This document shows, piece after piece, positions 24,901 to 35,984 of a stretch of 60,000 bases of DNA. The stretch spans positions 27,827,385 through 27,887,384 of the forward strand of contig NC_088295.1 of the NCBI RefSeq assembly GCF_032854445.1. Direction: 5' to 3'. The notes beneath the pieces are model-generated. The model saw only the letters and a program-made list of their open reading frames with translations. It was not told the origin of the DNA and searched no databases. The stretch comes from Liolophura sinensis (lineage: Eukaryota > Mollusca > Polyplacophora > Chitonida > Chitonidae). How positions within the stretch are numbered: position 1 is the first letter of the stretch; the number at the start of each line of letters is the position of its first letter. The translations under genes were made by a program, and so were the position numbers.

Positions 24901-25930
24901 CAGGGTCCCAGTCTTAATTTGCCCCTTCTTTTCGTCATTATTCCAGACCTAACATGTTACCAGAAAAAAAAAAAGTGTTGAAACAGTAAAGTCGTGCTTT
25001 ATATTAAACCATTTTATGACCGTCAGTTTAATAGACTGATATGAATGTCTGCCATTTTTCTTTAGCAATGTCTAAACATGAAATCATGCTCCTCTCTGGT
25101 CAGCTACAAACAAAGCTTCCAGTGAAGAGGTCGAAGATAACGGGATATAAAACGAATTGGTCTTCAAATATAACAGCGTTATTCCTTACAGAATATGGCT
25201 TCCGGATGGTTTTAATGTTAATGGAAGCAATACAGATGACTATGGATTGCAAATGTGCATCGTTTAATGGGGAAACATGAGAAGCGATACATCCTGTATC
25301 ACCTTTACAAGGTTTGATGTTTAAAGTGAAATCATTGCATTACATTTTCTTTAGCCAGCTTGTCAACTACACTTAAAAACTACAAAGTCTCTTGTCTGAG
25401 TGATGATAGAACGTATTCTGTCATTATAACACATATGACACGTCCTGTCATATTCAACATAATATCCTGTTAGTCTAATTGAATATGTGTGTTATATTTA
25501 GCAGACAAATCAGCTGCAACAACAGAATACATTATAGCATCACTCAGACAACAGACTTTCTGTTAATATTAACAGAATAATTTTTTGAGTGTAACGCCAT
25601 AACATTGAGGATATGCCTCAATATCAGGTTAGGTTACCTTTCCTGACAAAACTTCTGCTTAAAAATATTTTTTTTAACTTTTCAGCCATACCACAACCTG
25701 CTCTGAAAGACATCATTGTGAACCGGAGAGAAGCCGCGGATTATTTGGGTAAGCGAGCGAGCGGACTGGAGCGAGTAGGCGTCGTGTGTGAATGCTGCTA
25801 CAATAGGTGCAACATCCACGAACTGATGGAGTACTGCGACGACACGGTGAAGCGGAGCCCGCCCATGTCCCAGGGAGGAGATCTGTTATCCCAGTCAGCA
25901 CCTTCGTTAAGAGCCGCGGACCATTGGTGA
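21765..25930 (+). CDS. ILP: Insulin-like peptide precursor 1 (two coding exons, 152 aa)
   Basis: Secreted insulin/relaxin-family prohormone. Joining 21765-21978 to 25686-25930 gives a signal peptide (about residues 1-24), a B chain with Cys29, Cys43 and Cys55, an RRKR cleavage site at 66-69, a C-peptide ending in KR (94-95), and an A chain containing CECCYNRC and LMEYC (Cys106, 108, 109, 113, 122). The 12-residue step Cys43-Cys55 and the A-chain steps 1/4/9 match insulin; Cys29 and Cys106 are the extra pair found in molluscan insulins (four disulfides). A second dibasic site, KR 127-128, follows the A chain and would release a 24-residue C-terminal peptide. The intron (3707 bp, GTAAGT...TTTTCAG) is phase 1, as in the conserved C-peptide intron of insulin genes. 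An acceptor 6 bases before ATG implies a further upstream exon. The family assignment is strong; which receptor it uses cannot be told. Confidence 0.95.
22253..22483 (-). mobile_element. Main-family SINE in the ILP1 intron
   Basis: Tail at left (TTTTATTTATTTGATTGG), head at right (AACTAAGCCACGGAGGACC). About 20 bases of the centre are missing, between TTATGG and GGAAACCCACGACC. Confidence 0.85.
22503..22646 (-). mobile_element. Second main-family SINE, head missing, abutting the first
   Basis: It starts 20 bases after the previous copy, across a C10/A9 run, and covers tail to GGTTACTGCCATACCTGCCC. Same orientation as its neighbour, so one may have inserted into the A-rich end of the other. 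Confidence 0.78.
23216..23368 (+). repeat. Minisatellite, 30-bp unit, in the ILP1 intron
   Basis: Five copies of GTGCAATAGAGAGCGACTGC plus ACTCGTATTG, alternating ACTCGTATTG and ACTTGTACTG, so the true period may be 60 bp. It opens all six frames; the Leu/His/Ser and Ala/Leu/Cys repeats read from it are artefacts. Confidence 0.9.
25369..25592. mobile_element. MITE-like inverted-repeat element in the ILP1 intron
   Basis: The two arms are near-perfect reverse complements over about 40 bp (25380-25419 against 25522-25561; core GTCTGAGTGATG). The outer ends ACACTTAAAAA and, on the other strand, ACACTCAAAAA extend the match with a small indel. The whole is 224 bp with no coding capacity and ends 93 bp before the A-chain exon. 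Confidence 0.65.
25686..25930 (+). CDS. ILP: ILP1 coding exon 2: end of C-peptide, A chain, C-terminal peptide
   Basis: The acceptor is a T-rich tract ending TTTTCAG at 25685. The first two bases complete a phase-1 codon. The exon holds LKDIIVNRR, YLGKR, the five-cysteine A chain, KR and a Ser/Pro-rich tail ending in DHW, with stop TGA at 25928-25930. The base composition is clearly more GC-rich than the surrounding intron and 3' flank, as expected for coding sequence here. Confidence 0.94.
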
Positions 25931-26316
25931 AGCAAGAGACTGAAGGAAGCACTAAGGACACCATGGCCCAGAACCGGGTGCAGGGATTATTTGGGGTTCA
26001 AAAATGGACAGCAGTTATTAGACATGGATAAAAAAAATGAGGAAAGGTCAAAATTGACTGTATTATTCATTGACTTTCGCGCCGGGTATACATACACACA
26101 CAGATATGCGCAGTTCTTTGAAATACTCATATTTTTGTATATATTAATATATTTATTCTGGGAAAGCAGTGTCATGTGAAGGACATTCAGTTGCGACAAG
26201 AAGAGGAACTCCATCTCACCGCCGAATCAGAGGAAGTTTTATGGCTTTTGTATTAGACGGGCTATTCTCCACACTGCTGTTATACCCTTGATGATGGATG
26301 TGTGCCGAGGTGCGGC

Positions 26317-26322
26317 AATAAA
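26317..26322 (+). terminator. Candidate polyadenylation signal of ILP1
   Basis: AATAAA lies about 390 bases after the ILP1 stop codon. A second AATAAA near 26474 is an alternative. Confidence 0.45.
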
Positions 26323-26500
26323 TACAAGCTGGATGATCGACATAGTTGAAGAATACTGCTAATTAAATGCAGTGTTGCTTACACCATTCTACTGAGACAA
26401 AAAGAAAAAAAAAACAGCGGTGCTATTTTTGCTGTACATAATTCAACGCATGATGACACTGGTACACTTTAGTGAAATAAACTACCAAAATAAATCTGTA

Positions 26501-26625
26501 AGAGCCTGTTTCCTACATCCAAAAGACTGTGTTATAAGTATATATTAGAATGTGTTTCCAGTATCCAAAAGACTGTGTTATAACAATATATTAGAGCCTG
26601 TTTCCTACATCCAACAGACTATGTT
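26501..26625 (+). repeat. Three-copy tandem repeat, about 48-bp unit
   Basis: GCCTGTTTCCTACATCCAAA, AGACTGTGTTATAA and TATATTAGA repeat three times, the last incomplete. Confidence 0.8.
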
Positions 26626-26975
26626 CAGCTCAATCAACAGTCTGCATTCCTGTAGCATTTGGTTTGGTCTCAATAGATTGCAGCTGATTTTTCTTTTTTT
26701 GTGGATTTTCGTCGATGGCGGCACATTTGTTGATGATTGCCATTGTTCCTCAAAATCTCAGACAACCAAATGTTTTACATGTAAAACACGACCTGAATTC
26801 AACAACACTTTGCTTGTACCCTTCCTCACAATTGTTCGGAAGCTTGTTGGTATTTCAAAATTCCCATATGTATGTTAAGGCATTACTCACTGAAAAAGTG
26901 AGATATTTAGTGAGTTTTTGCGATGAAAATCTGTTTTTGAAAGCCTGGTTACCAGGACTCAACTCTAAGTGTAGA

Positions 26976-27219
26976 GAGAGAAAAGTTTGGGTCAACTGAA
27001 TAAAAAATGTGCGTAAATACAACTGAGCTAACTAAGTCATATAACCAGATCAGCTGAGTCATGAAACTCATCTGGTTATATTATTGACTCACTTGGTTAG
27101 TCGGACAACTCACAGGTGTCTTTCACGACTCAGCCGATTTTGTCATGTGACTCAGTTTTCTGAAATGAATTAGTTCAATTGTATTGTTTGAGTCAGTTAA
27201 CCCAAACTTTTCTCTCAGC
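26976..27219. mobile_element. MITE-like inverted-repeat element downstream of ILP1
   Basis: The ends are inverted copies: GAGAGAAAAGTTTGGGTCAA on the left and its near reverse complement at 27195-27219. The interior is full of short inverted TGAGTCA/TGACTCA motifs and a perfect inner inversion, TATAACCAGAT with ATCTGGTTATA (about 27040-27080). There is no coding capacity. Confidence 0.55.
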
Positions 27220-28850
27220 ATAAACGCAAAGCGTCGTCCCAGAAAGTAATCCGACGGTTGATAGCGCTTTGAATAATAACATTCCAGGCACTTTTTGCAT
27301 CGAAATTTTTGATGATGACTATCATGACCACTCATGTAAAACACCCATGGATGTTGGTAAAATAGGTACAATCAACTTAACCCACGAATGCTTTCTAGAA
27401 CGGGACCAAGGACGCAGAGGAATATGTGATTAAGTTTTGAGTCCATATGTAAAATGTTCGTCTTTATTTCATTGAAAGCCGAAAGAAATTATCTTAAAAG
27501 GGTTATCTGGCAGGATACTTAATGATACTTTACTAAGATGAACAAAACCCAATGCATTATGAAAAACGTATTACCTGGTGATTATTAATGTACTGTTTGG
27601 TATAAAACAAGAACAAGGAAATAGAAAGCTTTAAAAAATAATCTAAACATCTGTTGTGTTTTCTATGACTTCAGACACAAGTATATGTTTCCTCCGGGTA
27701 GTGAGGTAGGAGAAGATTTAAACATTCAAATCACCACCAGGAGAGAGACCAATGAAAACTATATCTAAAACTTCAGTCAAATGTTTCGATTGTCAGAAAG
27801 GCTTCATACGAAGTAGGTTGATAATGTATGACGTCAGTGACGTCACACAACTTTTACACTTTTACGTTCAGGTTTGGATAACATTGCTGTGAACTGCATC
27901 CGTGTAATATGTGCATGAGCACCAAAAAAGCGAGCCTGGTATTAAAAACCTGCTTTAGTCAGAAGCGACTGTTTTGTCACTGGCGGCTTACATTATCAAC
28001 ACGGTATATAAAGCCCGACTTACATCCTTAACACCTGGCTGCATGTAATTCAGTGAAAACAAATCTAACTTACTTCATTAATATTTTGGTTTCTCTTTGA
28101 GAATATTTAACCTATATATAAAATATGACTTATGTCAAGTCCATTGGTGGCGGAAATAAAGACCTAGCCCAAGAAAACTCCGCCTTTCGGTAGGTATTTA
28201 ACAAACCTTGTGACTTAAAGCTTTAGAAAGAATGAGCCAGCGAGGAACTCCGAAACGCAAGACCTGCTGTAAGAAATAACCTGGAAGGCTGTGTTGTACA
28301 AAGATGGCCTCTCGTGAACAAAACTCCTTAGTAGCAAGGTCTGCTCCTGCCTCGTCCTCTCCGTCACTTGTGTTATTCATCCATCTGATTGTGTAGGAAT
28401 GCTTAACACAACATTTCTCTCGCGGCCCAGGGTTAATTTCATACGATGTGTTCTTCGCCGTGGTTCCTTGATGCCCTATACGGAACCGTCACTTGGAGGG
28501 AAATAGAGAGCAAAAGCTGTTGACGGGAGTGTACTTATTGCATCAATAAAATATGTATATACCAAAACAAAATTTCATTTTTTCAAATCGTAAAATGAAT
28601 AGTAGTATCCCAAGTGGGTTTATATAACTGTATTTCTGATATGCGTCTGGTGTTCCTGAATTTTAAAAGCCGCATTTAAGCTTCTAGAAAGGCAGAAGGT
28701 TCCATACCTATTGGTTTTCCGTGCATGTATTGGTTTTCTTTAGGGTACACTATGTCCATTATTGCTGACATCGTTTCCATTCCAAACAGTATTAAGTGAT
28801 TGTAGATAGCATATACTGAAAATAGTATACAGATCATTAGTCTGATCGTG
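27220..28850. other. No supported feature between ILP1 and the duplication
   Basis: Short frames only. A palindromic TGACGTCAGTGACGTCA at about 27829-27845 is CRE-like but isolated. Confidence 0.45.
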
Positions 28851-28863
28851 AAAAGTTGATTGA

Positions 28864-29137
28864 CGTATTTATTTATTTATTTATTTGATTGGTGTTTTAC
28901 GCCGTTCTCAAGAATATTTCACTTATACTACGGCGGCCAGCATTATGGTGGGAGGAAACCGGGCAGAGCCCGGGGGAAACCCTCGACCATCCGCAGGTTG
29001 ATGGCAGACCTTCCCACTTACGACCGGAGAGGAAGCCACTATGAGCTGGACTTGAACTCACAGCGATCGCATTGGTGAGAGGCTCCTGGGTCATTACGCT
29101 GCGCTAGCGCGCTAACCGACTGAGCCACGGTGGCCGC
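28864..29137 (-). mobile_element. Main-family SINE, full length, with perfect target duplication
   Basis: Flanked by identical 13-bp copies AAAAGTTGATTGA at 28851-28863 and 29138-29150. The tail has four TATTT units. The head retains both internal promoter boxes (reverse complement of GTTAGCGCGCTAGCGCAGCG and of the B box GTTCAAGTCC). One of the best-preserved copies. Confidence 0.93.
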
Positions 29138-30287
29138 AAAAGTTGATTGAATAAATTTTGATAATTGTTCTGGGCATTATCACCACGAAATTCCAAATTA
29201 ATGGTCAGTGAAGCACTAATCAACAGGCTGACGAATGTTTATAGATCGATCTATCTATATACAGATTTATTATGTAATCCAGATATTTGCCTGAGGTGTT
29301 GGACAGTCCAATCACGAGTCCAGTCTTCGAGTGAGTAACTAACACGTGTGCGTATAACAAAGAAATGGCTTCGATGAATCCGCGACAAAATGGTCTCCCG
29401 TGACAAATGAGGACGATGTGACGTGGTGAGCGTGGATTTTCAGGAACAGATGTTAGCTTGCTAATGGGGCTCTGTAATAGTGTCCTTAACGAGCAGTGCT
29501 CTAGGCAGCGGTCACATATATATATATCGTTGTTTTCGATTTAAAAGCACCCAGTGTGTCAAATGGTATTACACATGTATTTTCTGATAACAGATAGAAT
29601 TACAGTTCTAACAGCACACAAATGTCAGTAAGACTTGGGCAGACTAATTAAAATCGCTTGGAAACTTTCCTCGGTATACATTTCCCAGGGTAAGGCTTGT
29701 TTTGAAAATGATGACCCATGACATGTTAAGTGGAATATTAGAACGATTTTGAGCTAAGGTGAACAAATATCAGTGAGAAAAAATAGAGTATCTATATATA
29801 GTACTGAAAAATTATGTCCCAAAATTGGGACTTATCGAACGCTGTAAATATATAGCTGAGGAGGATGTATGAAATCAGTGACAGAAAGTAACGAATCTTC
29901 ATTTGAAGCTCGGTCACGTGGTCCCATCTAGTGTAAAATTTGTATTTACATGTGAATTTATATTAAGCTTGCTTGGCTAAACAATACATAATTATTTTTA
30001 GTTCGCGAGTACGTCTGCCCCAGAAACTTATCCTGAGCAAAGCCCTTATAGAAGAAGAAGTAGACTTCCGGCGGACAGCATTTTCATGATCCATTAATAG
30101 GAGATTCTCTCGCGCAGTAAATTCTCCACGGATTATATGTTAATTTTCCGCAAAGATTTCCCGTTTTATTTCACAGGTGGGCCATTTTCCAAAGGATCAG
30201 CACCCTGACGATGATGTTGACATAAATCACAACAGTTGGTTTTGCTCCAAGACATCCCCGAAAGGGACAGTTAATAATAAAAATTGA

Positions 30288-31268
30288 TGTACAATGTATC
30301 AAACGTATTCTTTGGTTTTATATTTGCTCTAGCGCTAGTTCGCACAATTGAGCATAGTATAAATAAATCTTAAAGTGACATACTCACTCCAACAATGGTC
30401 AAGGTCAAAAAAGAAGGGCCACTACAGAATTTAACGTGGCGTTCTTATCTCAGGTCGTTTTCAGTTGTTTTTACACAGCAGCAATGGAGTTTCCACCTTT
30501 TACAAATACCAAGATTGCCAAAGGTTTTCTTGAATTTCTTGTCCTATCCTTATATTATTCAGAACGATGATATTTTTGGCATCATTACCGATGATTTTGA
30601 CAAGCCTGTCATATATAGTCTGTAAACATTGACAATAGTGCTAATGACGCCACAATAGCACTGTACGCGTCAGCCAACACCTGTGTCGTACCTGATATGG
30701 ACCTCACCCACGCTGGCAAACTTGCGAGTCCCAGGTGTTTAACGTTGTTCACATAGCCTATGTACAAAGACTGGCTCAGTTGTATAAGGCACTGCTCTCA
30801 CTCAGGATGAGAAGTTACGTGTTCGAAAACAACGGTTTTCATTGGGCTGTTTTTATCAAATGTACAGAATACAAATAGATCTATAGCTATACGAAAGTCC
30901 GTCTATGCATGTTTAAAGTCACACACACAAAATTCAGAAGTAGCGCTCTGTTAAAAGCCTGCAGGAAAACAGGCGAATACATGAAAGGCATTCTGATGTA
31001 ACATTCGTGGGAAAATGTGCATATCTCTTTTTTACTGTTTCTTTGTCCTTATTTCACACAGCACAACAACCAAAGCATCAAAATACATCTCAGTAATAGA
31101 GTACACAGACCATATCAATACTATACACTAATTAAATCCGCTTTAATTATGTTGCATTATCTTGTAAGACAATGAAAAGGACAAGAACGCGCAGAACCCT
31201 ATATAATTTAAACTTATTGCCGCAGAGTACGACAAAACAAGCCTTGTTTATACCTCTAGGGCACCAAT
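30288..31268 (+). repeat. Tandem duplication, first copy (about 980 bp)
   Basis: It starts TGTACAATGTATCAAACGTA and ends before the same sequence at 31269. It contains a tRNA-like stretch (TGGCTCAGTTGTATAAGGCA and GTGTTCGAAAAC). It keeps about 70 bp (31017-31086) absent from the second copy, and has an empty SINE site at 30504-30517. Identity to copy 2 over shared parts is high, by eye above 90%. Confidence 0.85.
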
Positions 31269-33138
31269 CAATGTACAATGTATCAAACGTATTCTTTGGT
31301 TCTATATTTGTTCTAGCGCTAGTTCGCACAATTGAGCACAGTATATATAAATCTTAAAGTGACATACTCATTCCAATCATGGTCAAGGTCACAAAAGAAG
31401 GGCCACTACAGAATTTTACGTGGCGTTCTTATCTCAGGTCGTTTTCAGTTGAATTACAAGAATCTTAACTTTTAGATTTTCTCAACACCCGTTCCTCTGA
31501 TCAATTCCACTGATGTCAACTATACTGAAATGCAAAATCGTCACAAATTGTTTGCTTTTACATACATTCTGCCCTTAGCTGGGCATGAAATAAATAATAA
31601 GTACATACGTGCCATTTACATCTATGACAGGTGTGAATTTTTTTCCCGCACCACTGAAATTTATTCTCATATAATCCGTTATAGAAACAGACTAACGCCA
31701 TTTTCCCGTTGTAGCATTTTCCATATCGTCTAAATAAATCAATAAATATCAGAAGCATTGAAATACTGAAAATGAGATCATTTAAAAACGCCACTGGTTT
31801 ATATGCAGTTATCGATGCAATCGGAAGAAAAACATTTCTTTGGAATGCTCCAAAAAATTCGTTCATTAGAATATCAAATTCAAAGTTGTTTAGTGTTCAA
31901 CGTAATGCACAACTGTCATCACCATTGTGTAATCATCGCACTGTTTGACAGATATAACAATGAAAAAGTTAAAGTTAGCTGCATGCGCGTTCACCTATAA
32001 TTATAAATCAGAAGTGTTCGTTATATTAGGGTGCGTCTGCTCATTTCATAGTCTAAGATGTTAAGATTTTTTGCACGGTGTTTTTGAGCAGATGTTAACG
32101 ACATATTGTGAGATGTGTTTTTACACAGCAGCAATGGAGTTTCGATTAAACGACACCTTTTACAAATACCTAGATGGGGTGGGGGGGGGGGGAGGGAGGA
32201 AGGGCCTCCGTGGCTCAGTTGGTTAGCTCGCTAGCGCAGCGATATGGCCCAGAAGTCTTTCACCAATGCGGTCGCTGTGAGTTCAAGTCCAGCTCATACT
32301 GGCTTCCTCTCCGGTCGTAATAGGGAAGGTCTGCAGCAGCCTGCGGATGGTCGTGGGTTTCGCCCGGTTTCCTCCCACCATAATGCTGGCCGCCGTCGTA
32401 TAAGAAAAAATATTCTTGAGTACAGCGTAAAACACCAATCAAGTAAATAAATAAATACCAAGACGGTCAAAGGTTTTCCCGGATTTCTTGTCCTATCCTT
32501 ATATTTTTCAGAACGATGATATTTTTGGCATCATACCGATGATTTTGAAAGGCCTGTCATACATAGTCTGTAAACATTGACAATAGTGCTAATGACGCCA
32601 CAATAGCGCTGTACGCGTCAGCCAACACCTGTGTCGTACCTGATATGGACCTCACCCACGCTGGCAAACTTGCGAGTCCCAGGTGTTTAACGTTGTTCAC
32701 ATAGCCTATGTACAACGACTGGCTCAGTTGTATAAGGCACTCTTCTCACTCAGGATGAGAAGTTACGTGTTCGAAAACAACGGCTTCCACTGGGCTGTTT
32801 TTACCAAATGTCCAGAATACAAATAGATCTATAGCTATACGAAAGTCCGTCTATGCATGTTTAAAGTCACATACACAAAATTCAAAGGTAGCGTTCTATT
32901 AAAAGCCTGCAGGAAAACAGGTGAATACATTAAAGGTATCCTGATGTAACATTTGTGGGAAAATGTAATAGAGTACACAGACCATATCAAAACTATACAC
33001 TAATTAAATCCGCTTTAATTATGTTGCATTATCTTGTAAGACAATGAAAAGGACAAGAACGCGCAGAACCCTATATATTTTAAACTTATTGCCGCAGAGT
33101 ACGACAAAACAAGCCTTGTTTATACCTCTAAGGCACCC
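31269..33138 (+). repeat. Tandem duplication, second copy with insertions
   Basis: Same order of blocks as 30288-31268, ending AGCCTTGTTTATACCTCTAA. It is enlarged by about 663 bp of unrelated sequence (31455-32117) and a SINE (32201-32457). The boundaries of the larger insert are seen by comparing CAGTTG with TTTTTACACAGCAGCAATGG, which are adjacent in copy 1. Confidence 0.85.
32201..32457 (+). mobile_element. Main-family SINE inserted in the second copy of a tandem duplication
   Basis: Head GGCCTCCGTGGCTCAGTTGG, B box GTTCAAGTCC, tail AATCAAGTAAATAAATA. The flanks AAATACCTAGATGG and AAATACCAAGACGG are an imperfect target duplication. The matching site in the first copy (30504-30517) is empty. 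A G-rich run of about 25 bases separates the left flank from the head. Confidence 0.9.
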
Positions 33139-33885
33139 TACCCGCATTTTGCGAAATTTCTGACAATAACAAGGTCAACTTAATCATCCAAAGTTCACGA
33201 TTCATGTGGGTTGCATTTCTTCAGCTATTTAGTGATATAAAAAATGGTATTTTCAAAAACCACAGGCGGGGTGCCCGGCATTACCACATGAGGGTTGTTT
33301 TACATGATAGATAAGTTTATGAGAGATACTAAGAGTTATGCACATTGTAGTCAATGCCATTGTCTTTGAATATAATTAGATTAATCTTAATTAATGGACG
33401 TTTTATATAGGTTGTTTATATTCACTGTTATTCACATAACGACTATTTTTCAGCTTTTCATTTTGGGCCATGTTTAGTATAAACCACGATATACTCTATG
33501 ACAAATCTGCAGATATTACAGGTACGTTCAATTTCAGCCCAAGGCAGGGAATCCCCAGGATCCCGGGACTTCATGGGAATGTGGATCTTACGTGAACTTT
33601 GCTGGAGATCACTTTCCTTTACCAGTATGGCAATAACTGTTTAGTTGATTGGCTGGAATTTATCGTCGCTTTCAACATTATTTCGGTTATATCAGGAATC
33701 ACCCTGTGGCATGTCGAACCCAATGCATGCTAACATATATATTCATATATATACATACCGAAAATACCAGATACGACATCCTATCCATTATACCGACACC
33801 TGTCCAACCATCTATTGCAGTATTTGACCTATTCCCTTTATGCCAGTTACATACGCATACTGAGGTCGCAACTGAGTTAAGCTTG

Positions 33886-33975
33886 TATGTGGAAAAGTTA
33901 GCCAGTTTAGTCTGGGCGGTCCAGTTTCCTTCACTCATATGAAATAATGCTTGAGAACGGCGTTAAACTATGTGG
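33886..33975 (+). repeat. Fragment of the third SINE-like family
   Basis: TGTATGTGGAAAAGTTAGCC, then CCAGTTTCCTTCACTCATAT and TGCTTGAGAACGGCGTTAAA, sharing its tail with 20750-20790. Confidence 0.4.
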
Positions 33976-35149
33976 TAATAAGCTTGCTTACGACGAGATG
34001 CCTTGGTAAACATTAGCTGAATATACCATAAAGATGATTCGTTCGTCAAAATAAAGTCAAAATCTTTTGTGATTTTGTGAATTCCAAAAACTCCTAAAGT
34101 GGTTTATAATAAAGGTATAAAATGAACATTTCAGCCCAACAGGAAAAAAACAAAACAATCCTTAATCTTTATCACTTCGTTAAGGCACCTGAATAAAGTT
34201 TTCTGCAAGATACTCAAATTGCAATGAATTCTGCTCGACGCGTTTCCAATTAAGCACACTGCAATATAGCAAAATCAATACTTCATTAGATTATCCTTAC
34301 AGCTGAGCGCAAACGGTTCCACGTATTCAAGGTTTAAATGTCAAAGCATAGAATTTCTTGGCCTACATTTTTGAGCGATTTCGTTGCATTCAGCGACGTG
34401 TCTATATTCTTTGATCTGCAGAATGATGGTTATGTTTTGAAGCTTTATAACACACAACCTACACACAAAACCGATTGGTCGATACAATGATCAATATCAC
34501 ATCATAGGTCATTCATTCTTTTTATTATATATATTGTGCAGGTCAAGTGGATTCTGTCGTGCTCTTGTCCGTAAATATTCTCGTCTTTTCCAATTGTAAT
34601 TCTTTATGCTTGTCAGGTGACTCGTGCACTCGAGTCAACGGCAATGAGTTTCTTTAGTTAAATCTTGGCGCAACTAAATTCCACAGTGTGGGTCAATATG
34701 ACATACCGACACGTCCTCGGATTGACCCCCTAGCCAAAACCATTTCCCGCAGGGCGTCATAATTTTGTTGATACCGCGTTACCGGCTCTTGTTGTGCTCA
34801 TAGTTGAATTCCGCACTAGATCAGAATCGCCTTATATAACAGAGAGCGAGTCAAGTGTTTCCTTAACAGCAGTGTGTGTGTCTCCTCTTATGCGTGACTT
34901 TAACTGTTGGATCCCGCTGCACGCCACAGGTGGGTCAGGAGGCCAATAGGTGGCATGGCGTTGACGGATGAATCAGCCTTAACACGGGTTGAACAAGACG
35001 TCTTTCCACATTGCTTATCACGGTCGACCTTGCGTTGCTGGAACTCAATTAAACAAAGGCGAGGCAACAATTTAAGCTATTTTTAATAGCATCCCTATAA
35101 TTTGCAGAAACTTTCAAGAAGGCAGTTTTCGGGAGTACTTTTACAGTCT

Positions 35150-35300
35150 GGCTCAGGTAGTAGAGAACCAATATCGCCCTGCCCGTAATGCGTCGTGCAG
35201 TGGCACGCCAATGGCAGATTAAAGGCGCCTTTAGAAGCCATGCATCGATCTCATACAGGTCGACTTCAGTTTGCCCGCAATTTTTTGTGCCCTGAGCGTA
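35150..35300 (+). pseudogene. Possible short Tc1-like transposase relic
   Basis: One frame reads LKAPLEAMHRSHTGRL then QFARNFLCPE, which resembles the segment just before the catalytic core of Tc1 transposases. It is about 30 residues only, without the DDE residues, so this is a weak call. Confidence 0.25.
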
Positions 35301-35984
35301 GAAGAACTTAAACATTGACAGTCTGTCTACTCCTGTGTGGTCGGCTATACTTGCTTGTCCTCTATTCTCTAATAACTTGATATGTCTGGCTGGTCAGTAG
35401 GACTGAACCAAGGCGATTATTGTCCCGAGAACCTTTTTCCCCCAATCCTATGAATCCACACTGGGAATTGACGTCAGCGTGAACTGATTATGGTCATCTG
35501 GGGCGTCCAAATTGGAGGTTAGCAGATCTAGACGGCAAGCCCATCGAATGATGAAGTTGTCCCGAGGCCAGAGAATTTGTTTCTGCAACTATAGCCTGTA
35601 TGCGTCTGGGCTGCCTGTCAGAACACTGGTGGGACACAGTTTAAGTTTTCATAGCCCTTCAGTAATGGTTTTAACGCCTATTATAATGTCATATCATTTG
35701 GCAGAGTAGCGTTATCCGTCAGTTCTCGACAGCAGGCATCAGTTCGCATTACCAACGACAATTATAAAGGCTTTAGCGACGTAAAGACACATTGACATCA
35801 AACCTCTCATGGATACAATGTATAAGCGATTAAATTCATCTATTGATGTACTCTCTCGATATGGAGGTTACAAAGAGGTACATATATCAGCTAAATGCGT
35901 CGATGGATTCCCGTTGTTCGGGGCCATTGTGTGTTTAAAGATTTCTTCAACTTTAAAAAGGAGAAAGATCTGAGGGATTGGTCG

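Larger units (their letters stand above)
33139..35984. other. No supported gene
   Basis: It holds only the SINE-like fragment at 33886 and the possible Tc1 relic at 35150. A TATATAA with nearby CAGT motifs at about 34834 is a weak promoter-like site with no gene attached. Confidence 0.45.

Noticed and set aside
27829-27845. Double TGACGTCA motif resembling a cAMP response element
   Set aside because: Short palindromes of this kind occur by chance and no transcription start was found nearby.
30395-30625. 76-codon basic frame beginning MVKVKKEGPLQN
   Set aside because: It lies in the duplicated segment, and the second copy breaks the frame through insertions; no constraint is evident.
30772-30835. 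tRNA gene candidate (TGGCTCAGTTGTATAAGG ... GTTCGAAAAC)
   Set aside because: A- and B-box-like, but no acceptor stem or intact cloverleaf; duplicated at 32714 as part of the tandem duplication, so more likely an old tRNA-derived repeat.
34529-34900. TATATAA box at about 34834 as promoter of a plus-strand gene
   Set aside because: No open frame, leader or donor with support follows it.
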